Source of the DNA: CAZEDM01 sp964511075
GTDB lineage: Bacteria > Zixibacteria > MSB-5A5 > RBG-16-43-9
Assembly (NCBI GenBank): GCA_964511075.1
Contig: CAZEDM010000012.1
Location: 5,462 to 69,461 of the forward strand
DNA: 64,000 nucleotides
Direction: 5' to 3'
Shown here: one piece after another, positions 43,000-50,810 of the stretch
Layout: each line of letters opens with the position of its first letter
Position numbering within the stretch: position 1 is the stretch's first letter
The notes under the pieces: generated by a model
What the model saw: the letters and a program-made list of their open reading frames with translations, nothing else
What the model was told of the DNA's origin: nothing
Database searches by the model: none
Position numbers and translations under genes: made by a program

Positions 43000-44412
43000 T
43001 TAGCAGGCTGGTGCTGGCCCGCCTTTGAAGAGGTAGTTGATTAGATACACGACGTCAGAAACTGATACATTACCATCACAATTGGCATCTCCGGATTCAA
43101 GAGGGTCAGGTTCGGGTCCACCCTTAAAGAGGTAATTAATCAGGTAAACTACATCAGAGGCGTCGATCACACCATTATGGTTGGAGTCTCCAGTAAGAAA
43201 GGGCAGAACTGTGATATTGCCACCACGAAGAGGAGGCAGTATGGCTGCACTACTATCATACGTAACCAGCATAGAGGGACTTGTATTAAGCCAGGAGGTT
43301 AAACTGAAGGTTGCAGTTCCAGCCGATTGAGGGGTAAAGATGGGACAACAAACAGCTTCATTCCCGGGAGATAGAGAAGAGCCGAGTCCATAGCCGAAGA
43401 AATTAAAATCGACACTATCTGGCGGCAACCTGGTACCCCATATTATTAAACCATACTCCCCCCGTTCAGTCAACATCAATCCGCTCTCCGAATCCCAGAC
43501 AAGTGCTGCCTCACTCTCTATGTCAAATGAGAGCGCCACGCCACTCAAATCCTCATCGTTAACTACACCAAAACAGATAGGGGAAGGGAATCCAAGTATC
43601 ATAGTTTTATTTTCCACCCATACGCTGTCCGGAAGACCAGGGTCATCATATAGGGGAGGATTGATGGTTGCGCAGGTGCAGGGTGCTGGGCCCCCTCGAA
43701 AGAGATACCACTCCACATAGTTTATATCACGCATATCCAAGCTACGGTCACAATTTAAATCTGCACGGCCGTGACGATAGTACATGGGATAGGAGCCAGG
43801 AGGGCCATCAAGTTTATACAGCTTTATCATGAGAACTATATCTGACGTACTCCTAAATCCATCCCCAGTGGCATCCCCTACCACATAGTCGCATGAGATG
43901 TCAACCAAACCTGATGAGAATTGCGGAACGAAAACTGCGTCGCTCGTATCGGTTAGTGACAATCCTCCCTCAGGTGAATCAGGTAAAGAATCAACCAGGA
44001 CCTCACCTCCAAAAAGCAGGGTGAACCATAGCTCACACAGCTTACCAGTATCTGGGGGAAGATTATTGCCAGAGGAGACAGAAAAAGATAGAAGCAAAGA
44101 GCTGACCGTGAAAGTATCCGTAGCAAAAACATAAGCCTCTCTCAGGTCCAGTACTGCAGGGTCAGCTAAACGCCCTCCTACATACGAGACCGAATCAAAT
44201 TTAAGCCAGCCAGAATACCCATCCAGAAGAAGCGGTATAACTACAGAGACAAGCTCCTCATCGTTATACAGGTAAATCGGCATAGAGATAGTATCCCCGA
44301 TTTCTCCGGGTATATTTGTCAATCTGACCGTATCAGCCACACCCGGATCCTGGGCAAGAAGGGGCAGGCTGAAAAAGGAGATGAAGAGGAAAATTAATAT
44401 CATTTTACGCAT
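43000..44412 (-). CDS. Secreted protein with two dockerin-like regions
   Basis: A 470-residue protein with signal peptide (residues 1-20, ending near LLAQ). It has cohesin-like/beta-rich stretches and two dockerin-type regions, one internal (about 190-250; GDATGDGFRSTSDIVLMIKL and DLNCDRSLDMRDINYVEWYL) and one at the C-terminus with two EF-hand-like repeats (DSNHNGVIDASDVVYLINYL, DANCDGNVSVSDVVYLINYL). Asp/Asn positions fit calcium binding. Proteins with this tail are common in some FCB candidate phyla, where it may act in surface attachment rather than a cellulosome. Function unknown. Confidence 0.82.
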   Translation of the reverse strand: MRKMILIFLFISFFSLPLLAQDPGVADTVRLTNIPGEIGDTISMPIYLYNDEELVSVVIPLLLDGYSGWLKFDSVSYVGGRLADPAVLDLREAYVFATDTFTVSSLLLSFSVSSGNNLPPDTGKLCELWFTLLFGGEVLVDSLPDSPEGGLSLTDTSDAVFVPQFSSGLVDISCDYVVGDATGDGFRSTSDIVLMIKLYKLDGPPGSYPMYYRHGRADLNCDRSLDMRDINYVEWYLFRGGPAPCTCATINPPLYDDPGLPDSVWVENKTMILGFPSPICFGVVNDEDLSGVALSFDIESEAALVWDSESGLMLTERGEYGLIIWGTRLPPDSVDFNFFGYGLGSSLSPGNEAVCCPIFTPQSAGTATFSLTSWLNTSPSMLVTYDSSAAILPPLRGGNITVLPFLTGDSNHNGVIDASDVVYLINYLFKGGPEPDPLESGDANCDGNVSVSDVVYLINYLFKGGPAPAC

Positions 44413-44514
44413 AAATCCTCCTTGACTGAAAAGGCAATTTATTTGTCTCTTATAAGATTAATCTAAGAGAGTCTTTTAATTTTGTCAAGCGAAAAAGGAG
44501 GAAATTTTATGCCA

Positions 44515-44655
44515 TGAATGGTAGGTACAGAACACTGTTCTGTCCCTACAAAAAATCCCCTCGCCTTTTCAAGTAGAGGGCCAGGGTGAGGTTGTTGGTG
44601 GCTCAGGCATCTTGCCTGAGCCATGAACAGGCAGGATGCCTGTTCTACCAAAAAT
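44515..44655. repeat. Palindromic repeat cluster
   Basis: TACAGAACACTGTTCTGTCCCTAC (about 44524-44547), a CTCGCCTTTTCAAGTAGAG element with GCCAGGGTGAGG tail, GGCTCAGGCATCTTGCCTGAGCC (about 44601-44623) and GAACAGGCAGGATGCCTGTTC (about 44625-44645). Confidence 0.8.
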
Positions 44656-44662
44656 ATCTTTT

Positions 44663-45586
44663 TTATCTATCCTTTAAAAATCGGAATTTCTTAAACCACT
44701 TAAATCCGGATTTCTCCATTATCTCAAGATAGGCCTCATTACCCAGAGGCATCTCGTCCGCGCAGTAGTGCAGGCCGAAATAACGCTGTACCGGATTTAT
44801 ATATCCCTTTTCCTTAATCTTTGCTGCACACTTTCGGGCAAACTTTTCACCCTGGACTTTCCGGCAGACCTCAAAAATCCTTTTTAATCTTTCCCCGGTA
44901 ATCTCAATTTTCAAACCCGGGTATTTGCGTCTGAATGCTCTTAGAAGTTTTTGACCCTCCATATCCTTATATCTTTCTTTATGCACTATCACGTTTATAT
45001 CGAGCTTCTTTCTCTGCGAAGGTTTGATCGAAGGATACCCCAGGCAAAGCAGAACCACCGGGAAAACACCTTTGGGCAATTTGAACATATCTCTTAATTC
45101 CCTGAAACATTCCAGAACAGTGCCGATATAAACCGAGCCTAAACCCAGAGAATCTGCCGCAGTGCAGATGTTCTGGGCACAGATTATGGTATCCTGAAAA
45201 GCTACCCAGAAATGCCGAAAGGAGCCGGTAGCAGTAAACGGCGCAATCTCAAGCTCTGCCCATCTACGCAGGCGGTGAAAATCTATGCAGAAAAGAAGAT
45301 TTACCGGTGCATCCGCCATAAAATTCTGCTTCCCGCAGAGCAAAGCTAATTTCTTTTTGGTTTTCTCTTTTTCTATCTGGATAATCGAAAAAGGCTGCAG
45401 GTTTCCCCCAGAAGGCGAATGCACGCCTGCCTTAAGGACAAACTTTAGCACGTCAGGCGGAATCTTCTTATCCGAAAAACTCCTGCAGCTCGCTCTTTCG
45501 ATAAGAAGTTTGAGGGTCTGGTTTGGGTATTTGCCTTTAACCGGTTCTTTTATCCCGTGATGAGAGGGCATTCGGCTTTTATTCAT
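44663..45586 (-). CDS. Nitroreductase-family protein with C-terminal extension
   Basis: A 307-residue protein. The N-terminal nitroreductase fold (about 22-200) has FMN-contacting RASCRSFSDKKIP, SPSGGNLQPFS and LGLGSVYIG. About 100 extra residues, basic and with several Cys, follow at the C-terminus. It probably uses FMN and NAD(P)H; substrate unknown. The extension resembles a short helical tail rather than a ferredoxin. Confidence 0.85.
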   Translation of the reverse strand: MNKSRMPSHHGIKEPVKGKYPNQTLKLLIERASCRSFSDKKIPPDVLKFVLKAGVHSPSGGNLQPFSIIQIEKEKTKKKLALLCGKQNFMADAPVNLLFCIDFHRLRRWAELEIAPFTATGSFRHFWVAFQDTIICAQNICTAADSLGLGSVYIGTVLECFRELRDMFKLPKGVFPVVLLCLGYPSIKPSQRKKLDINVIVHKERYKDMEGQKLLRAFRRKYPGLKIEITGERLKRIFEVCRKVQGEKFARKCAAKIKEKGYINPVQRYFGLHYCADEMPLGNEAYLEIMEKSGFKWFKKFRFLKDR

Positions 45587-45654
45587 TTTGACTTTTCCTC
45601 CCGAGGTAAGAGGCAGGGATAAGACATCGTCCTTCCCATAATTGTTGTGCTTTT

Positions 45655-45725
45655 AACGGACAGAACACTGTTCTGTCCCTACAGAAAATTGCCTCTCCTT
45701 TTCAAGGAGAGGAACAGGGTGAGGT
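45655..45725. repeat. Palindromic repeats upstream of the threonine aldolase stop
   Basis: GGACAGAACACTGTTCTGTCC with CTAC (about 45658-45683) and CCTCTCCTTTTCAAGGAGAGG with AACAGGGTGAGG tail (about 45690-45724), one of each family side by side. Confidence 0.8.
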
Positions 45726-45727
45726 CA

Positions 45728-46768
45728 TCATTTAAATATACCCTCAAACCCCTCAATCGCCTTCAAAATACCCTTTTCATCCACATCCAGATGCGTCACC
45801 AGTCTCATCTTATATTTCCCGAAGGGAAGGGTCAGAATATCTTTTTCTTTCAGCTTCTCCACCAGCCAGTTTGCATCCTTTTGTTTGTCTTTTATCTCTA
45901 AGATAACCATATTCGTCTGCACTGTTTCCATATCAATGTAAACCCATTTGAGCTTTGATAAACCCTCTGCCAAAATTTTTGCATTCTTATGATCTTCTGT
46001 TAGACGCTTAAAATTATTCTCTATCGCATAAATCCCTGCAGCCGCAATTATACCCACCTGCCTCATCCCCCCGCCGAACATCTTCCTGTTCTTCCTTGCT
46101 TTTTGTATAAACTCAGGATTACCGGAAACAACCGACCCGATGGGCGCACCCAATCCCTTGGATAAACATACCGAAACCGAGTCGAAGTATCTGGCATACT
46201 CCTTCAGCGGAATGCCGGTGGCGACAGAGGCATTCCACAGACGCGCGCCATCCAGGTGCATCTTGGTTTTATGCTCTTGGGCAACTTCATAAATCTTCTG
46301 GATCTCCTCAATAGGATAAATCGTCCCTCCTGCACGGTTATGTGTATTCTCTATTACCACCAGAGTGGTAGGCGGGTGGTGAATGTTATCGGGCCTGATT
46401 GCCTCCAAAATCTGCTCGGCTTTCAAAACCCCTCTCTCACCCGGTAGCGGATGAAGCTGTAAACCTGACAGGGCAGACGCAGAACCCACCTCATAGTTAT
46501 AGATATGGGAGTTCAAATCCAGTATGACCTCATCCCCAGGGAAGGTCAAAGACCTGAGGCACACCTGATTCCCCATAGTTCCGGAAGGGACGAAAACCGC
46601 TTCCTCCTTTCCCAAAAGATTAGCCACCATCTGCTCTAACTTTTGAACCGTGGGGTCGTCTCCCAGGACATCATCCCCTACTTCCGCCTCAAAGATGGCT
46701 TTCCTCATTCCCGGAGAGGGCCTGGTAACGGTATCGCTTCTCAAATCGATGAATTTTTTCTGCGGCAT
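45728..46768 (-). CDS. ltaE: Low-specificity L-threonine aldolase
   Basis: A 346-residue PLP enzyme: DLRSDTVTRPSPGMR at the N-terminus, GDDPTVQKLE, PSGTMGNQV, HLDGARLWNA and PLP Lys in CLSKGLGAPIG. It splits L-threonine or allo-threonine to glycine and acetaldehyde. The length matches the family. No operon partner is evident. Confidence 0.95.
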   Translation of the reverse strand: MPQKKFIDLRSDTVTRPSPGMRKAIFEAEVGDDVLGDDPTVQKLEQMVANLLGKEEAVFVPSGTMGNQVCLRSLTFPGDEVILDLNSHIYNYEVGSASALSGLQLHPLPGERGVLKAEQILEAIRPDNIHHPPTTLVVIENTHNRAGGTIYPIEEIQKIYEVAQEHKTKMHLDGARLWNASVATGIPLKEYARYFDSVSVCLSKGLGAPIGSVVSGNPEFIQKARKNRKMFGGGMRQVGIIAAAGIYAIENNFKRLTEDHKNAKILAEGLSKLKWVYIDMETVQTNMVILEIKDKQKDANWLVEKLKEKDILTLPFGKYKMRLVTHLDVDEKGILKAIEGFEGIFK

Positions 46769-46794
46769 CTCGATAACTCCTTTTTTATGTAGAG

Positions 46795-47112
46795 CTGTGG
46801 GGGTTCAAATTTTTGAACCCCTACATTCTTTACATTTTTGCCTTTATGTTTCCATAATGGAGGTCTGAAGACCTCCGCTACATCTCCTCCCTAGGGTACA
46901 AATCTCAAGACACTAGCGACTTTAGCTTTATCTTTTGTAAACCTGAAGGTTTACACTCCAGAATTATTGAAATAAACGGACAGAATGTCTGTTCTACCAA
47001 TTTCTTTATCCTCTCTCCTTATTAAAGAGAGGGACAGGTCGAAAACCCCGTCTCAGGCGGGGTGAGGTTAACTATTTTAAATTTATTGGAAACCTAAAGG
47101 TTTCCGCTACAT
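46795..47112. repeat. Palindromic repeat cluster (46769-47115 gap)
   Basis: GGGGGTTCAAA...TTTGAACCCC (about 46798-46822), GAGGTCTGAAGACCTC (about 46859-46875), ACCTGAAGGTTT types, GGACAGAATGTCTGTTCTACC (about 46978-46999) and CTCTCTCC...AAGAGAGGGACAGG with a tail that contains a CCCCGTCTCAGGCGGGG hairpin. No gene is seen. Confidence 0.75.
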
Positions 47113-47115
47113 TTA

Positions 47116-47694
47116 CTATAATAAAATCAAAATCTCCATAACCAGCCCGCTGACCAAGGGAACGCTCAGGTTGTCATTCAGGGGAATGCTGAAAGCCTCG
47201 ACCCCTGTGGCTACCAATGCCCCGATGGCACCCACCCAGAAAGGAAGCCCGGGCAAAAGCAGCGCCACTAAAAGACAGACGGAAAGAAAAGCCAGGCTCC
47301 CCTCCAGGCTCTTTCTCTCTATCTTGGTCTGGCCGTAAATCCTTCCGATGATGGCGGATGCGCAGTCACCCAGAATTATGTAGGAGATGGCGGCAATGGC
47401 TATTTTTTTGTCAAAGAATAAAATGGATAGAACCGAGGCGGAGAGTATGTAACTTGAGCCGGTCAGGTCCCAGCTCTCGTGTTCCCTCAGGATGGGACCC
47501 AAAAGCCAGTTGAAAAATTTTGCCAGGGGCAGATTCCTCAGCCTGATTATGTCTACAATAATCGAGCCTATGGTTATGGGAATTAGGATGAGTAAGGCAA
47601 TCCTTTTGGGCAAAAGATAATACCCGATCGGAATAGCTAATGCGAACAGGTGAATTAGTTTTCTTTTGAACTCGTTGTAGATGGAGATTTCCAA
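47116..47694 (-). CDS. CTP-dependent diacylglycerol/polyprenol kinase family membrane protein
   Basis: A 192-residue protein with about six hydrophobic segments. It starts with the family motif FKRKLIHL and carries GDCASAIIGRIYG and KSLEGSLAF, which occur in the SEC59/DGK1/VTE5 family related to phosphatidate cytidylyltransferases. The probable role is phosphorylation of a lipid alcohol at the membrane. Confidence 0.78.
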   Translation of the reverse strand: MEISIYNEFKRKLIHLFALAIPIGYYLLPKRIALLILIPITIGSIIVDIIRLRNLPLAKFFNWLLGPILREHESWDLTGSSYILSASVLSILFFDKKIAIAAISYIILGDCASAIIGRIYGQTKIERKSLEGSLAFLSVCLLVALLLPGLPFWVGAIGALVATGVEAFSIPLNDNLSVPLVSGLVMEILILL

Positions 47695-47734
47695 AGATTC
47701 ACTCTATGATAATTATTTATTTGTCTCTTCCCCC

Positions 47735-47910
47735 TCTTTTTTAAGGAGAGAGTCAGAGTGAGGTTCTTCTATTCTTCTTAAGTTGGAAGCTAAGTCATAC
47801 TGTCTGACACTATGGAACAGACAGGAATGTCTGTTCTACCATTTTTCTGACCCCTTTCATTTCTAAGGAGAGAGTCAGGCTGAAAATCCTGCCGCAGGCG
47901 GGGTGAGGTT
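47735..47910. repeat. Palindromic repeat cluster
   Basis: Two polypurine-tailed elements (about 47728-47763 and 47852-47910, the second containing a CCTGCCGCAGGCGGGG insert) and GGAACAGACAGGAATGTCTGTTC (about 47815-47837). Confidence 0.75.
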
Positions 47911-47919
47911 CGTTCAATC

Positions 47920-49662
47920 CTAAGATTCCCTTTGCTCCTTTGGTTTTATCTTCAGCTTCTCTATCAGCTTAGCGTTAATCCAGATCTCCTCTCCCTGTCT
48001 TAGCTTCTTTTCCCATTTCTTCTGGTATTCGCTTTGCTTCTCCAGAGTCACCAAGGTTTTTAACCTGCTCTTGTATAATTCCACAGGAGAACCTTCTCTC
48101 CTTTCCACCAGTTTGATCAGATGATACCCCCACTCTGTTCTAACCGGGCCGCCCACCTCTCCGACCTTCAGCTGGGCTGCGGCCTTGTAGAACTCGGGAG
48201 AGATCTCCACATCCGTGATGAAACCCAGATCATATGCCACCTCCCTGATCTCTTTTTCCCCTGGATAATATTCCTTTGCCATCTCCACGAAATCCGCTCC
48301 ATTCTTTATCTTCTGCAGTACCTCAAGAGCCTTGAGGGAATCCGTGAAGATGATATGATAAACGTGAAGGGAGCTGTCTGCCGGGAACTCGTCACGGTGA
48401 GCAAGATAGTAGTCGTAGACCTCCTCATTCGAGGGGAGATATCCCTGCAGCTTCCCCCCTGCCAAGACCTTTATTTTCGCCTCCTTGAACCTGAAATCGT
48501 TCATCTCCTTGGTATATTCGGGAAGCTGCTGGTATCCGTTCCTTTTGCCCTCCAGCACCAGGATATTAAACAAAGTGGAGTAATCCCGCAGAAGCGTTTT
48601 TTTATCCTCCAGGCTCAGGGTGTCTTTGTTAAAATACATCTTGTAGCGGGATAGATCGCTTATATATTTTAGGAATTTTGTAGTATCCACCCCATCAATT
48701 ATCAGCACCCAGGGATCGTCTTTGACTGAAGCCGGGTCTTGTTTCAAGACCTCTTCATTGTAAAGATAGCTGGCTTTATTTTTTAGATTTTCCAGATATT
48801 CCTTGGCTTTCTCATCTTGTTTTTTCCGGATAAGACCCGACTTTATCTGGTTTTTCAGCCCCTCAGTTAATTCCATCAGTTCCTCGGGCTTTTTCTCGGT
48901 GTATCTCAGAATGTGATACCCGTATCTGGTCCTGAAGGGCTTGGAGACCTCACCAGGCTCCAGAGTGGTAACCTGCTCCTCGAACTCCTTGATCATCCGG
49001 TCCCGGGGCAGGAAACCCAGCTCTCCCCCTCTTTCCCTGGTCTGTTCCTCCTCTGAATACTTCTTGGCCAAGGCTGAAAAATCCTCACCAGCTATGGCCT
49101 TCTCGTAGATTGATTCGATCTTCTTTTTGGCTTTCTCCTCCGCCTTTTTCAGGGCATTCGGATTCCCACCATCCTGCAGGGTGTCTATCTTGATCAGGAT
49201 ATGACTGACCTTGTATTCCTCCGGTTTGGTGAACAGCTTCTCCCGGTTCTGGTTATAGTAGTCAACTACCTGGCTGTCCTGAACCACGGTCTTTTCCGCT
49301 ATCTCCTTTTTGTACATCAGTTCAACCAGGTACTCCAGGCGGTGTTTCTCCTCTTTCTTTTTCCAGTCCTCATCCTGGCTCAGATCCAGATTTTCCGCTT
49401 TCTGATCGACCAGCTTATCCGTGATCAGCATCTCCAAAGCCTCTTTTTTCTTCTTCTGCTCCTCCTCTTTGTTATCCTTGGTGGTAAAATTCATCGATTC
49501 CAATTTATCTACCAGCTCTTCTTTGGTGATAGCCTCTCCATTTACCCTGGCGGCAACGTTCTTATCTTTTGAGCCGGAAGAAAAAACACCGGCACATCCC
49601 GTCAAGCCCAGATAGAATGTTAAAAATATCAGAAGTAGAAAAAGAAACCTTGGTTTAAACAT
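47920..49662 (-). CDS. Lipoprotein peptidyl-prolyl isomerase, SurA/PrsA-like, two parvulin domains
   Basis: A 580-residue protein with a lipoprotein signal (lipobox LTGC, Cys23). The SurA-like N-domain is followed by a parvulin domain (about 145-255; HILIKIDTLQDGG, RERGGELGFLPRD, TRYGYHILRYTEKK) and a second one (about 420-540; HIIFTDS, WGYHLIKLVERREG). It probably folds outer-membrane proteins such as the PorV protein encoded just upstream (stop 49684, 21 bases from this start). Confidence 0.88.
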   Translation of the reverse strand: MFKPRFLFLLLIFLTFYLGLTGCAGVFSSGSKDKNVAARVNGEAITKEELVDKLESMNFTTKDNKEEEQKKKKEALEMLITDKLVDQKAENLDLSQDEDWKKKEEKHRLEYLVELMYKKEIAEKTVVQDSQVVDYYNQNREKLFTKPEEYKVSHILIKIDTLQDGGNPNALKKAEEKAKKKIESIYEKAIAGEDFSALAKKYSEEEQTRERGGELGFLPRDRMIKEFEEQVTTLEPGEVSKPFRTRYGYHILRYTEKKPEELMELTEGLKNQIKSGLIRKKQDEKAKEYLENLKNKASYLYNEEVLKQDPASVKDDPWVLIIDGVDTTKFLKYISDLSRYKMYFNKDTLSLEDKKTLLRDYSTLFNILVLEGKRNGYQQLPEYTKEMNDFRFKEAKIKVLAGGKLQGYLPSNEEVYDYYLAHRDEFPADSSLHVYHIIFTDSLKALEVLQKIKNGADFVEMAKEYYPGEKEIREVAYDLGFITDVEISPEFYKAAAQLKVGEVGGPVRTEWGYHLIKLVERREGSPVELYKSRLKTLVTLEKQSEYQKKWEKKLRQGEEIWINAKLIEKLKIKPKEQRES

Positions 49663-49683
49663 ATTCTTTCCCCTTTACAAATA

Positions 49684-50646
49684 TTAGAGTTTTACTTTTA
49701 ATGAGACCCGGTAGCTGTTGTCCAGCTCCTCGTGGTGCAAAAAAGCCAGATCCACGCTGAACCTTTTAAAGCTCAAACCTCCGCCGGCAGTGAAATTGCC
49801 CCGGTCAAACCCCAGCCTGGCTGATACTCTTTCCAGATAAACCGCCTCCCAACCGTAATGCATATCTGCGGAGATATCTCCCTGCCAGTACTGGGCTGAA
49901 TATTTTCTCCCCTCGAAATTCAGCTCCGCCTCGGTGGTGAAAAGGAATAAGAAATCACGGTACCCCCTGTGCAGGCTGAACCCCGTCCTCAGCGACGGGG
50001 AGATAGTCTCCTTGGTGCCGTTATCATAGGAGAGCAGGGTGGAGACCGCATCCTTGAGATTGGCTCCCAGGCTGAGATAATCTTTGGGTGACCAGAGCAC
50101 TCCCAGATCGATACCCAGTCCGAAAGCGGAATTATCCACGATGTGACGGTAGATGAACTTGGCGTTTCCGCCGAAGGAAAACCGGGGACTGGTCTTCTTG
50201 GCAAAGGAGAAGGTCAAAAGGTAATCCGCATGACCGGCTTCCTTTTTCACGTAAGGACGGTTGGCACTGCTTATGGGGTTATTGGGATCCGGTAGCTCAG
50301 TCACCTTGATATCCCCACCCCCCAGCCGCATCAGGCTCACCCCGAAGGTATAGCTCTGAAACCGGCTCTGCATGGGTATGGCCCAGCCTATGAAATCATG
50401 ATTCAAAAGCGAGCCGAAAGTCTCCGCATGCATGAAGAAAAGCTCCTGGGAGGAAAGCCTGGAAAGCCCGGCCGGGTTCCAGTAAACCGCGGTGGCATCA
50501 TCCGAGACTGCCACAAAGGCACCGCCCAGAGCCAGAGCCCTGCCCCCTACGCCTAAGTTGAGGAACTCGCCTGCATATTTGGTCGCATTGACCGGGCTAT
50601 AAGCCAAGACTAAAATCAAAAACAATAAAATCGATTTTCTCAACAT
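49684..50646 (-). CDS. PorV/PorQ-type outer-membrane beta-barrel protein
   Basis: A 320-residue protein with signal peptide (about 1-21) and the family N-terminus GEFLNLGVGGRALALGGAFVAVSDDATAVYWNPAGL. It has alternating aromatic strands and ends in YRVSLKVKL. PorV-like proteins of the FCB group assist type IX secretion or act as small barrels. The SurA-like lipoprotein follows 21 bases downstream, so the two are likely an operon. Confidence 0.85.
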   Translation of the reverse strand: MLRKSILLFLILVLAYSPVNATKYAGEFLNLGVGGRALALGGAFVAVSDDATAVYWNPAGLSRLSSQELFFMHAETFGSLLNHDFIGWAIPMQSRFQSYTFGVSLMRLGGGDIKVTELPDPNNPISSANRPYVKKEAGHADYLLTFSFAKKTSPRFSFGGNAKFIYRHIVDNSAFGLGIDLGVLWSPKDYLSLGANLKDAVSTLLSYDNGTKETISPSLRTGFSLHRGYRDFLFLFTTEAELNFEGRKYSAQYWQGDISADMHYGWEAVYLERVSARLGFDRGNFTAGGGLSFKRFSVDLAFLHHEELDNSYRVSLKVKL

Positions 50647-50699
50647 AGTCTAATAATATATAATTTGAGCAAAAAACAACAACTAAATTCATTACGAAG

Positions 50700-50727
50700 T
50701 TAGGGGTTCAAAATTTTGAACCCCTAC
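50700..50727. repeat. GTTAGGGGTTCAAAATTTTG palindrome
   Basis: AGGGGTTCAAAA/TTTTGAACCCCT (about 50702-50725) followed by AC, nearly identical in stem to 10032-10057 and 46798-46822. Confidence 0.85.
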
Positions 50728-50810
50728 GGGTTTTGGGAAGGTATAACTCTAAAATGGTCCTGCAATTTATCCTGCAGCTCTGGAATTATTTACAACGCTC
50801 AAAAAGGAGG

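Noticed and set aside
44463..44651. 62-codon minus-strand ORF
   Set aside because: Composed almost wholly of the repeat cluster at 44515-44655.
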